DNA of 64,000 bases from positions 74,154,001 through 74,218,000 of the forward strand of contig JAZBRS010000075.1 in assembly GCA_037176725.1 (NCBI GenBank), given 5' to 3'. Both the position numbers and the translations under genes were made by a program. Below the pieces are notes generated by a model that saw only the letters and a program-made list of their open reading frames with translations, was not told where the DNA came from and did no database searches. The stretch comes from Posidonia oceanica (taxonomy: Eukaryota; Streptophyta; Magnoliopsida; Alismatales; Posidoniaceae). This document shows, in pieces, positions 22,703 through 31,895 of the stretch; positions within the stretch are counted from its first letter, which is position 1, and the number at the start of each line of letters is the position of its first letter.

Positions 22703-22707
22703 CTTAC
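22703..22707 (+). repeat. Target-site duplication CTTAC, right copy
   Basis: It follows the LTR-2 end. Joining 17689 to 22708 restores MNLLIDTKKF. Confidence 0.9.
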
Positions 22708-23437
22708 TTATAGATACCAAGAAATTTCTCTCAAACAAATTTGAAATGAAAGATATTGGTGAAGCTTCTTTTGTATTAGGAATCCAAATACTTTGGGATC
22801 GTTCTCGAAGTATTCTTGGATTATTACAAAAGAACTATATAGAAAAAGTCCTCAAAAGGTATGGCATGAGTGGATGCAAACCAGGAAATACCTCTATGGC
22901 TAAGGGAAATAAGTTTAGTCTCAAACAGTACCCTAAAAATGATTTTGAACATAAGAAAATACAGAAGATTCCATATGCTTCGGCAATTGGGAGTCTTATG
23001 TATGTTCAAGTTTGTACACGTTCGGATCTCACGTACATTGTTGGCATGTTAGGCAGATACTTAAGCAATCTAGGTATAGATTACTGGAAAGTTGTTAAGC
23101 GAGTCATGCAGTATTTGCAAAGAACTAAAGACTCCGCACTTGTGTATAGGAAATTGAATCAGCTGGAGATCATTGGGTATTCTGACTCCAATTTCGTCGG
23201 ATGCCAAGATAGTTGTAGATCCACTTCGAGCTATGTATACTTGCTAGTAGGTGGAGCTATATCATGGAAAAGTGTCAAGCAGACACTTATAGCTCCTTCT
23301 ACTATGGCAGCTAAGTATATAGCATGCTATGAGGCATCCAATCAAGGAATATGGCTAAGAAATTTTGTCATGGGTCTACAGATTGTAGATGGAATTGAAA
23401 GACCACTTAAGTTATGTTGTGACAATAAATCTATAGT

Positions 23438-23442
23438 GCTAT
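23438..23442 (+). repeat. Target-site duplication GCTAT, left copy
   Basis: It precedes TGTAGACACTCC at 23443 and is repeated at 25903-25907. Confidence 0.92.
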
Positions 23443-25902
23443 TGTAGACACTCCAATTTTGTAGTCATTCGTCGGCGGCTTTCTCCTAAGTAATGTGCTC
23501 GATCATGGCGAACCCCACCTATTCACCCAAACTCAAACCTAAGCCCCACCAATCCCAAACCCAAGCCTATGTCCTCATTAATCCCAAACCAAGCCTAAAC
23601 CCAAGTCTCATCTAAATCCAAACCCAAGCCCAACCAGAAAAAGCCAAAATCATCCAAAATCCACCCTGGGTCGTTGGACACTAGGTCTGCCTGTGTCTTA
23701 TGTAAGACGCAGGAAACTCAGCGTCTTACATCGCCAGCCTGTTTGGGACGTAAGACGCTGAGTCTTATGCGTCTTACGTAAGACGCAGAGGATTCTGGCA
23801 TCTTACGAACCTGCATCAGTGACCGTGGACCGAACTTCAATTCGAGCTTCCAATCGACACAAGAGTGCAAAGGCCCTTGTGCCCCTCATCCAAAACCTTA
23901 TCCCGGACCTGTCCCGTGTCCCATCATTTCCACTTCCTACTTCATCAACTCATGCAACCCATATAAGCCTTTCTTCTTCCACATGAAAGCCCCCCTGGCC
24001 AGCAACACAATGCCCTATCTGTGGCTTCTGAACTCCCAAAACCACCCGAATTCTCCCATCTCCGGCCAACCCAGAGCTAGCCCCAGCCTTCCCGAAGCCT
24101 TGCCAAATCAGCCTAGCCACCACAGTCGCCGTCCGAGCCACCGCAAATCGGAGAGAGTCGTCGGCGTCGAGGAAGCTACACCAAACTTCTTCCCAGGTAA
24201 GTATACTTCTTCCCACAGCTTAGAACCTTAATCTCTATGTCGTGAATGATTGTTTCAATACATATTATTTGAGTTTGCTCAAGTTATACCTCTGTGTTGG
24301 CCGTTATTTCATTTTCTGGTGATGGGTTCACCGGCCATGTGAGGCTGTCGGCCACTGAGCATGGCCGGAGCTCCATCACCATTGCATTAGCATCCTTAGG
24401 CTCTGCATGACCTCCCCGAACCTCCACGATGAGCCCAATGGCCAGAGAACCCATCAGATTCCGGCGTCGAGCAAGTGGAGGTGGGTGGAGCAATCTAGAG
24501 GCTCATTTTCCATAATTTTTACATGTTTATGTTCGTGGTTGCATGCTCTTGCTTAATCGATGGCTCTTTATAAGTTTCGAATCGATTTGGATGTCTAATT
24601 CTGCCATGGGATCATTTGAGTTATAGGACGCTGGTACTAGTGCGTCTTACACCCCCTGTTCTGTTTTATTGCATCTTTCCCCCACAGAATCCTTTTATAA
24701 TTTCTAATGTTTTATTCATGATGCATAATGAGGTTTAAATCTATTCTTATCATGTTTCCATCATAAAAAGAATTTGATAAAAAGCCTGTCATGATTTCTA
24801 AGATTTATCCTAAAAAACAGTTTCTTAGGTGTAAGACACAAGAGCGTCTTACATAAGACGCTGAAGAGCACAGCGTCTTGCACCTTTGTCAAGATTTCCC
24901 CTTATTTTTCATCATTAAAAGGATTTTGTTGATATCCGAGGTTTAATATGTGATGCCAGAGTGTTCTTTAATCTTATTTCTTGTCATGTTCGTTTCATAA
25001 GATTATTTGACAAGATCGCAAGCTATTTTCCTTACTTTTACTTGAAAGCCAGTTGCTGGGTGTAAGATGCAGATCCTATAGCGTCTTATGTAAGACACAG
25101 GGATCTTAGCATCTTACACCCCAGATAGCCACTTTAATATAATGACTTCTGAAATGTTTTCAATCGATTTGGAAATTGATTCCAGAATACATTTCGCGTT
25201 TAAAAACCCATTTTCAATGATGTTTTGTCTCCCATGAGCATTGGCTTCTGTTTATTCCTTGTTAGTTTAATCACTCTGTGAGGTTTCTGTTTTTTTGTGT
25301 TAGATGCAGGATCCTGTGTCTTACATAAGACACTGGTGATCCTAGCGTCTAACACTTTCAGTAAACTGAACCCTATTTTAAAGTCTTTCGGCATCAGTTT
25401 TGGGTTTGTTTACTTTGGTTTTGGTTATCCAACAGGGTCTGCATGTTTACAATGGCTTTAAGGCTTTCGATCTTTGTTTCTTGACATGTTTTCAAAGGCA
25501 TTTAACATATTTTCAAAGGTATTTAGCATGATTTACATGGCATAGCATTATCACCCTTGGGCGTACAGCAAATGGCATTAACCTGCCTACATTAGCCACA
25601 AATGAGCGGAATAGTCCAGAAAGACCGACTCTCTCGGGTGCATGGGGGTGCCTAATACCTTCCCCATGCGTAATAGGAGTCCTTGCCCAATCTCTGGCCT
25701 GCAATGACCTTGTGTCATATCTTTTACATTGTTTTATCATTTTGCATGTTTTTCGATTTTCCTCGTCTTTCTGGTTTTCAAAATAGACTAGGTGGCGACT
25801 CCAATGTTTTGTTTTCTTTTCTTCAACTTTCGCCTGTTTTCTTTACATCTTTTTGCCATGACCCGCGATTCAGCAATTGAGTCGTTCAGTCACTTGGTTA
25901 CA
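23443..25902 (+). mobile_element. LTR-3: solo LTR (2460 bp) with TAAGACGC hairpins
   Basis: It runs from TGTAGACACTCC to TTGGTTACA, flanked by perfect GCTAT duplications, with no internal region, as expected after LTR-LTR recombination. A TATA-like CATATAAG lies near 23960, a donor-like CCAGGTAAGTATAC near 24193, and the conserved GGGGGTGCCTAATACC block near 25645. Six copies of the GCGTCTTA/TAAGACGC structured repeat lie inside it. A truncated inverted relative is at 52713-54838. Confidence 0.85.
23691..25354. repeat. Six GCGTCTTA/TAAGACGC structured repeats
   Basis: Copies are at 23691-23731 (partial), 23746-23807, 24625-24655 (partial), 24828-24884, 25058-25122 and 25297-25354. Full copies have four arms: outer GTAAGACGC, about 10 nt, GCGTCTTAC, directly TAAGACGC, about 10 nt, outer GCGTCTTAC. 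Each half can form a hairpin, and the centre GCGTCTTAcaTAAGACGC is palindromic. Confidence 0.88.
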
Positions 25903-26122
25903 GCTATATTCCAATAACAACAAGAGCTCATCAAAGTCTAAGCATATAGACATTAAGTTCCTGGTTGTGAAAGAAAGAATCTAGAATGGTCAGTTGTCTA
26001 CAGAGCATATTGGGACAAACTCCATGATTGTGGATCCGCTTACTAAGGGAATACCACTCAAGGTCTTTCATGAGCATGTGGCTCATATGAGTGTTGCATC
26101 ATTTGATGATGTATCGGTTTAG
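25903..26122 (+). pseudogene. Cop-2 RNase H C-terminal end
   Basis: After GCTAT the frame continues as YSNNNKSSSKSKHIDIKFLV, then VKERI, a stop where the family has Gln or Arg, NGQL, and GTNSMIVDPLTKGIPLKVFH up to DDVSV and TAG at 26120. This is the standard C-terminus of copia polyproteins. Confidence 0.88.
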
Positions 26123-26491
26123 TGGGAGTTTGTATTTGAATGTTCTGTTGAAATAGAGATTGTTTTCTGTAGAAATAAAGTTTCAGTTATTTACATTCTG
26201 GATATTTATATTGATCTCACTAAAAGTTGAACCAGTTGGATATGGACGTGTTTAAATCACTTTCCCTAAATTCCATGCTACACATCCACACTTGATCCAT
26301 GTCATTGGTTGTATTAACATTAGTGACAATTGTGGGTTGAAGTACGTCAAAAGTAATGAAAGCTTCATTGATCCTATGTTGATACAATTCATGGACCAAA
26401 TTGTAAGATGTTTTTATTGAAATAGCCATTTGGAGCTCATAAAGTTTTAATGCTTTAATTCTTAATTTTATGTGTGGCTCAAGTGAGAGAT
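26123..26491 (+). other. Cop-2 3' untranslated region and polypurine tract
   Basis: AT-rich DNA without a gene. It ends with CAAGTGAGAGAT directly before the LTR; the purine run is the probable plus-strand primer. Confidence 0.7.
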
Positions 26492-26979
26492 TGTTGGGTT
26501 AACATCTAATAATATATGAGCCAATATAAAATTAATTAAAGTATTATAGGTTATTTTATGATTAAGCTCACTGAAAGTGATCTATTTGATTTGGGTTGAG
26601 CCAATTGACATCTTAAGTGATGTAGGTCATATGTGTAGAGACTATTTGAACATATTACTATTTGTTGATGGGCTAAATTGGGAATATGTGTTTTTATGGA
26701 ATTCTATAAAAAGAGTCTTGATCCCCTAGCTCTAAGTACACATGATATATCATAACCTCCCTTCTCTCTCACCCCATCTTGAGTTTGAAGAAGAAAAGAA
26801 GGCTTAGAGGCTTAGAAGACCAGATCTAAGTTGGTTATCAAGGATACCTACGGTTTTTCACACAAATTCAGGTACGCTTCCGCACATACTCTATTATGTG
26901 ATGATTTGTCATGATAGATCTTAGGATATTAAATTTTAATTATATAAAATTTGGATGGTTTTGATCTCTATTTTTAACA
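26492..26979 (+). repeat. Cop-2 3' LTR (488 bp)
   Basis: It starts TGTTGGGTTAAC and ends TTTTTAACA, with inverted terminal ends typical of plant copia LTRs. GCTCC at 26980-26984 is the right target-site copy; its partner is beyond the window. Confidence 0.8.
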
Positions 26980-27072
26980 GCTCCTCCTTGAAGGAGGAGG
27001 AAACGAGAATCGGATAGGGCCCCAGGCCAATGATCTCGAGAACCACCGAGCACGGGTTAGAAGACGCTGCAT
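26980..27072 (-). pseudogene. ATP11-like gene, exon 1 fragment (copy 1), cut by Cop-2
   Basis: On the minus strand the ATG at 27072 opens 31 codons beginning MQRLLTRAR and continuing GPIRFSFPP. They are nearly the same as the start of copy 2 (63661-63924) except for eight extra codons (24 bp, in frame) after MQRLLTRAR. Cop-2 interrupts the exon at 26979. The flanking 5' sequence to about 27124 also matches copy 2. The Arg/Leu/Ser-rich start fits a mitochondrial targeting peptide. The ATP11 name (F1-ATPase assembly factor) comes from copy 2. The rest of the gene would lie left of the window. Confidence 0.6.
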
Positions 27073-27124
27073 CGACGGAGACGGTGGTTCTTAATTCGAA
27101 ATGCTATGGCTCCGGCGTTGGAGT

Positions 27125-27228
27125 GAGTAGTGCGATGGCTGACGGGAAGGAGGGGAAAAGAAAAGGTTAATCGGGTTTTTCTTTTGGAGGTGGGACGTCA
27201 GAGATAAACCTGTTAATTTCTAGCAATG
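27125..27228. other. Short spacer, nothing recognised
   Basis: GC-mixed DNA between the ATP11-like 5' region and the inverted LTR complex. No feature is seen. Confidence 0.4.
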
Positions 27229-27630
27229 GCATGGAATATGCGATAGTGATGTGGTTGGAGACAAAAGAAGACTTTGGTTCTCTCCTTTTTCTCTTTTCCC
27301 TCACACAATCTCTCAAAAACTCCTCCCAAACTCTCAGAAATTCCTCTCACTGATTTTTCCTCCCAATTATGGTCTCTGTGTGTGTGATTTTTCCGTCCCT
27401 CCCAAAGGCTGGGGTACCCATGTATTTATAGAGGCATATGAGCGACTCAACCTTTGGGAGGGATGGAAAAATCACACACACACAGACCAGAATTGGGAGG
27501 AAAAATCAGTGAGAGGGATTTTTGAGAGTTTGGGAGGAGTTTTTGAGAGATTGTGTGAGGGAAAAGAGAAAAAGGAAAGAGCCAAAGTCTTCCTCCGTCT
27601 CCAACCACACCATTATCGCATATTCCATGC
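27229..27630. repeat. 180-bp inverted repeat (palindrome) with 42-bp spacer
   Basis: 27229-27408 is nearly the reverse complement of 27451-27630. Shared words on opposite strands include CTCACACAATCTCTCAAAAA and CTGATTTTTCCTCCCAATT. The spacer contains TGTATTTATAG, whose complement is the TATA-like box of the minus-oriented LTR. Confidence 0.9.
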
Positions 27631-28087
27631 ATACATCGCATAAATTAAAAGAGGGTTTTCTTTTTAGTAATTTTGTATATTGCATGTTGTAGCTAGGCAT
27701 TTACATTTAGTTGCAACTGGAAGGATAAAACCCCTCAGGTAAGTATCTTCCCTTTTTATTTCATGATAGTTGTAATTTGTTTCGTCGAATTATTTATTAC
27801 ACTTTATTAATCACCATATTTTAATTTTATTTTGCAAGGAAAAGAAGAGGAAGAAGAAGCTCACTGGCACGGGCACCCATAGGCAACGCTGACGTTGTCC
27901 TAAGTTAGTTGAGCTCACATCAACAACACATCTCCCCAAACGTCTCGAGGGCCAGCGAATGCGAACCGAGAGTGGCAATCACACTGGCTTCATTACCCAT
28001 GGAGTGAAAGAGCCGCGAACAAACCAAAGGGACACAAGCGAAGAGGTGGCGAACGGAAACGCCTCCGCCAAAAATCTCGTATCCATG
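27451..28087 (+). repeat. Plus-oriented LTR fragment (R-U5)
   Basis: It is the reverse complement of about 30484-31115. It contains a donor-like CTCAGGTAAGTATC near 27737 and an acceptor-like TTTTGCAAG near 27830, consistent with a transcribed, spliced 5' leader. It ends CGTATCCATG (CGTATCCACA in the intact copy), followed by the primer-site-like sequence. Confidence 0.75.
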
Positions 28088-29823
28088 GATTAGCGATCAC
28101 GGTGGGACAGCTAAAAGTGCCCCTGTGCTAAGGTGAGCACCTCCTCTTCTTTCTTCTTCATTTCCTTACAGTATTTGTTTCATTTTGCAGATTTTCAAGC
28201 TCATGGCGAAATTCCTCTTAGTGTTTTGAGGCACCACGACTCCTCAATTGTTTGGGCTTTTATATGCTTAAAAATGCATGCATCCACCTCTCATTTGATT
28301 TTGATTCTCGGGAGTAGAGGTGGTTGAATTAAAAAAGTCAGGTTTTTTGAAAAATTCTCTATCAATGCATTAAACACATACCTGGCTACGTCTTACATAA
28401 GACGCACCAGACCCTGCGTTCTACACCTCTGAACAGAAACCTTCCTGTTTTTAAAATTCCTTTTTGTTTTCTTTGCATAATGGGCCCAAGGACCAAAGTG
28501 TGAGGTGATCGGCTTTGCCGTAGGGACCAGAGCCTTGATCTTTGGGTGCTTTTCAAAAATCCAAATTAAAAAAATCGAATTGTTTTCTCTGTGACTTGCA
28601 TAGCCCTTATTGGGAACTAATCTGTTTGTGTCTTCTCTTGGGTTACACGATTAACCGCTTAAGTCTGGAACACCCCTGTTGCAAAAGACTTAAGAAAGTG
28701 TTTGTGTTGTCATTTGCTTTCCACAAGAGTCACTTTCTTCTCCCTTGATTCTTATGAAAGTAAGTTAGAACCCCAAGTTAAGAATTGCATTCTCCCTCCC
28801 CCTTCTGTGGTTTGTTGTGATTGTGTGCTTGAAACGCAAGAGACCCAATCAATCTTAGGTACGCTGGGCTCTACCTCTACGAGATAGGGATCTAAGCATG
28901 CTCGAGGCTTCCCAGAGACCCTTAAGAGTTTAAGTAGGGGCAGTACCCAAGAAGTGGAATCATTTACCTATTTTGTGAGGATCCATAGATTACCCTGAAG
29001 AAAGCCATACCCAAGCCTAGGCACCCTGAGAGTCACATAAGTTTTAAAACACTAATAACAAAGTGAAAATATCAATAAAATCATTTAAGCACTTGTTTGG
29101 AAGTGTTTTTGTCTTTGAAACAGGTGTTGGCTTCAGCGTGTAACACATTGCTTGTTTTTTCTCTTGATTTCTGGCTATTTTCTGGGGAATAATAGATGCT
29201 ACAGGGTAAATGTTTGAACAGAGATTATAAACATGTCATTTGCAGTCCGATTTTGAGTCCATTTCTTTTTTAGAAACTTGTAATAGGTTGCAAGAGCAAA
29301 GTCATTGTAATTCATTTTCATTTTTTTACGATTTCTGTCAATATTGGGTCCCATGAGTCTGTAAATAGCCTGTACAAACATTGGGATTTGTTTTCACTAA
29401 GCAATCTTCCTCAAAATTTAGTGGAAGAATAATTGGGAGCATTGAAATAGTTCAGCCTATGGTTTAAAGTGTTAGACGCAGTCATTCTTGTGTCTTACGT
29501 TGAACGTTGCTGTCCAAGCGTCCAACACTACCAGATTGCCAATCAACTCAATTCCAATCAATTGATCTTTCTATTAGCCAACTTTGAATGCTTCAGTTAG
29601 TAAAAAGACAATGAGGGTGTGTCCAGGAACTGTGGTAATCGTGTCAAAATAAAATTGGGTATGGTTTGCACCAATTTCACAATCAGACAGTGGAATACCT
29701 AGCCAGCTGGTTGACAGAGTTGTTAGACGCTGCAGTGTTAGCGTCTTACATTAGACACAAGACAGTAGCATCTTACGTTTGCTGCATCAAACTTAAGTCA
29801 GACGATGAGGGAAGCTAAGCCAG
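28088..29823 (+). other. Internal leader of the plus-oriented copy, no gene recognised
   Basis: The segment starts with GATTAGCGATCACGGTGGGA (probable primer-binding site). It contains three structured TAAGACGC repeats (28386-28427, 29469-29528, 29721-29777) and otherwise only short frames. Confidence 0.55.
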
Positions 29824-30195
29824 ATGTCTGAATCCAAGAATAGTCACTCAGATACAGATAGTATGCCTGAGGAGGAACCTGTCTGGAAGTTATTTCATCC
29901 AACCACCAGAGAAGAACTGGATCTCGACTTGATCCAATATCAAGCCATGTGTCGCTTCCTTTACAGTGACATCAACCGCCCCGATCTATCCGGGATGCCA
30001 AATCAACAAGATAATGATTTCCACCAAGGTCAAGACCTCCTCGGTGAAGGACTACGAAGGCCCACCGCAAACCACATCCTTGAAGGTCTATACCAGGGAC
30101 AGCTCGGAAATGCACAGTTGGATACAGAATACCAGGGGCAGAGAAATGACCCAAATGGAGTACTTGGAACAAGGGCTAATCCTTTGTTCTTTTAG
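29824..30195 (+). CDS. Unidentified open frame, possibly start of a retrotransposon gag
   Basis: The 123-codon frame opens MSESKNSHSDTDSMPEEEPV and is acidic and Gln/Asn-rich. After the stop at 30193 similar composition continues in the same frame (RDRVNPLFFDQPEWNFHH and PGMNMPGDSHQPYANQASS) to about 30463, where the inverted primer site begins. Its position after LTR, primer site and leader suggests the N-terminal part of gag, but no capsid or knuckle motif is present. It could be non-functional. Confidence 0.35.
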   Translation: MSESKNSHSDTDSMPEEEPVWKLFHPTTREELDLDLIQYQAMCRFLYSDINRPDLSGMPNQQDNDFHQGQDLLGEGLRRPTANHILEGLYQGQLGNAQLDTEYQGQRNDPNGVLGTRANPLFF

Positions 30196-30483
30196 CAACC
30201 ACAGCAGCTGCCACATGGCGAGTGCAGAGATAGAGTCAATCCATTATTCTTCGATCAACCAGAGTGGAATTTTCATCACTAGGTTCCTTTTCGCCCACCT
30301 CAGCCGGGTATGAACATGCCAGGCGATAGTCATCAACCGTATGCCAATCAAGCGTCAAGTTCTCAAGATCATGGCGGATTCAATAACTTAGCAAAAATGA
30401 GGAAAATCTTGAATTCATTAGGGGCTCAAACACAAGCTCCCCCAACCTTTGACATAAGCAGATTCCCACCGTGATCGCCAATC

Positions 30484-31895
30484 TGTGGATACGGGATTTT
30501 TGGCGGAGGCGCTTCCGTTCGCCGCCTCTTCGCTTGTGTCCCTTTGGTTTATTCACGGCTCCTTCACTCCATGGGTAATGAAGTCAGTGTGATCACCACT
30601 CTCAATTCACTTTCGCTGGCCCTCGAGACGCCTGGGGAGATGTGTTGTTGATGTGGGTTCAGCTACTTTAGGACAACGCCAACGTTGCCTAAAGGTGCCT
30701 GTGTCGGTGAGCTTCTTCTTCCTCTTCTTTTTCTTGCAAAATAAAATTAAAATATGCTGATTAATAAAGTGTAGTAAATAATTCGACGAAACAAATTACA
30801 ACTATCATGAAATAAAAAAGGAAGATACTTACCCAAGGGGTTTTATCTCCCCAGTTGCAACTAAATGTAAATGCCTAGCTACAACATGCAATATGCAAAA
30901 TTACTAAAAAGAAAACCCCTCTTTTAATTTATGCGATGTATGCACGGAATATGCAATAGTGGTGTGGTTGAAGATAAAAGAAGACTTTGGCTCTCTCCTT
31001 TTTCTCATTTCCCTCACACAATCTCTCAAAAACTCCTCCCAAACTCTAAAAAATTCCTCTCATTGATTTTTCCTCCCAATTCAGGTCTCTGTGTGTGTGA
31101 TTTTTTCGTCCCTCCCAAAGGCTGGGGTACCCATGTATTTATAGGGGCATGGGTGACTCAAGAAATGGTAAGAAACCCAAAATTGGCAAGGTTATCCAGC
31201 TGCTGCAAAGAATTACCAAATCTGGGGTGTTAAACACAAGGATCCTAGCATTCTATGTAGAACATAGGCCTAGCTGCGTCTAACACCTCCAAACGCCCAG
31301 CTACAATTAATGAGGGAATATTCCTCCAATTAATGGGCAATAAAGCATGGTCAAAGCCAAATTAATGCCACACACGATCACCAGGTTTTCCAAAAAAGGA
31401 AACATTTTGAATTCAAAATTTTTCAAAGAAAGAAAGTGGCTGACGTGGCAAGGCTGGGCTGTCAGGTATATGATGCGTGAGTGGCTACGTTTAATGTAAG
31501 ACGCAGGAAACTTAGCATCTTACACACCCAGACTCAGAACTTGCCAAATTTGGGATGCCAAGTCATTTAATGAGGTAATAAAGACCTCTAAATAAGGCAT
31601 GAAGACTCGTTTAAAATATTGAAAATTTATCTTAAGCCCAAAAAAGGAAGATTCGACTAAAATGGAAGGGAAATGACCTGGAGATGTAAAACGCAGGCAT
31701 TCTAGCGTTCAACGTAGGACGCTGAGATTCTTGCGTCTAACGTTGAATGCTAGATTTGCTGCATCTTACCACCTGAATTAGCAAATGATTATTAAAAGAG
31801 TATTTAGGCTGAGAGAAAAACCTATAAGGATGAATGGAGCATGCTATAGTGTGATGAGACTTACAATAGGGGAGTGCCAAAACGGGATATCTACA
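30484..31895 (-). repeat. Minus-oriented LTR (1412 bp) of the inverted complex
   Basis: Read on the minus strand it starts TGTAGATATCCCGTTTTGGC (at 31895) and ends ATCCACA (at 30484), followed by GATTGGCGATCACGGTGGGA, a probable primer-binding site. A TATA-like CTATAAATA lies near 31145-31137, with LTR body downstream. Structured TAAGACGC repeats at 31226-31288, 31481-31528 and 31683-31770 lie in the U3 part. Confidence 0.75.
31226..31770. repeat. Three GCGTCTTA/TAAGACGC-type structured repeats
   Basis: 31226-31288 has outer arms GTGTTAAACAC and GCGTCTAACACC. 31481-31528 is partial. 31683-31770 is an extended version with six arms forming three successive hairpins. Confidence 0.8.

Larger units (their letters stand above)
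22703..23442 (+). pseudogene. Cop-2 reverse transcriptase/RNase H, second part
   Basis: After CTTAC the frame resumes as LIDTKKFLSNKFEMKDIGEA, then FVLGIQILWDRS, YASAIGSLMYVQVCTRSDLT, SRSTSSYVYLLVGGAISWKS (RNase H), YIACYEASNQGIWL and CDNKSIVL. The open frame has 233 codons from 22746. It is stopped only by the GCTAT insertion at 23443. Confidence 0.9.
16518..26979 (+). mobile_element. Cop-2: Ty1/copia retrotransposon with three nested insertions
   Basis: Visible parts in order are integrase C-terminus (16518-16856), RT (17046-17689), [insertion 17690-22702], RT/RNase H (22703-23442), [insertion 23443-25902], RNase H end (25903-26122), 3' non-coding DNA and a 488-bp 3' LTR (26492-26979). Removing each insertion with one duplication copy rejoins the protein in frame. 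The gag, protease and 5' LTR lie left of the window, beyond Cop-1. It sits in the exon of the ATP11-like gene at 26980. Confidence 0.85.
27229..31895. mobile_element. Inverted-LTR complex of a Tat-like element
   Basis: Parts in order: a minus-oriented R-U5 piece (27229-27408); a 42-bp spacer containing the TATA motif (27409-27450); a plus-oriented R-U5 copy ending near 28087 with primer-site-like GATTAGCGATCACGGTGGGA; plus-oriented internal DNA with an open frame (29824-30195); then the same primer-site sequence inverted (near 30464-30483); and a full minus-oriented LTR (30484-31895). No flanking duplication was found. The layout fits a self-integrated or template-switched retrotransposon cDNA better than an ordinary element; that is inference. 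Confidence 0.6.
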
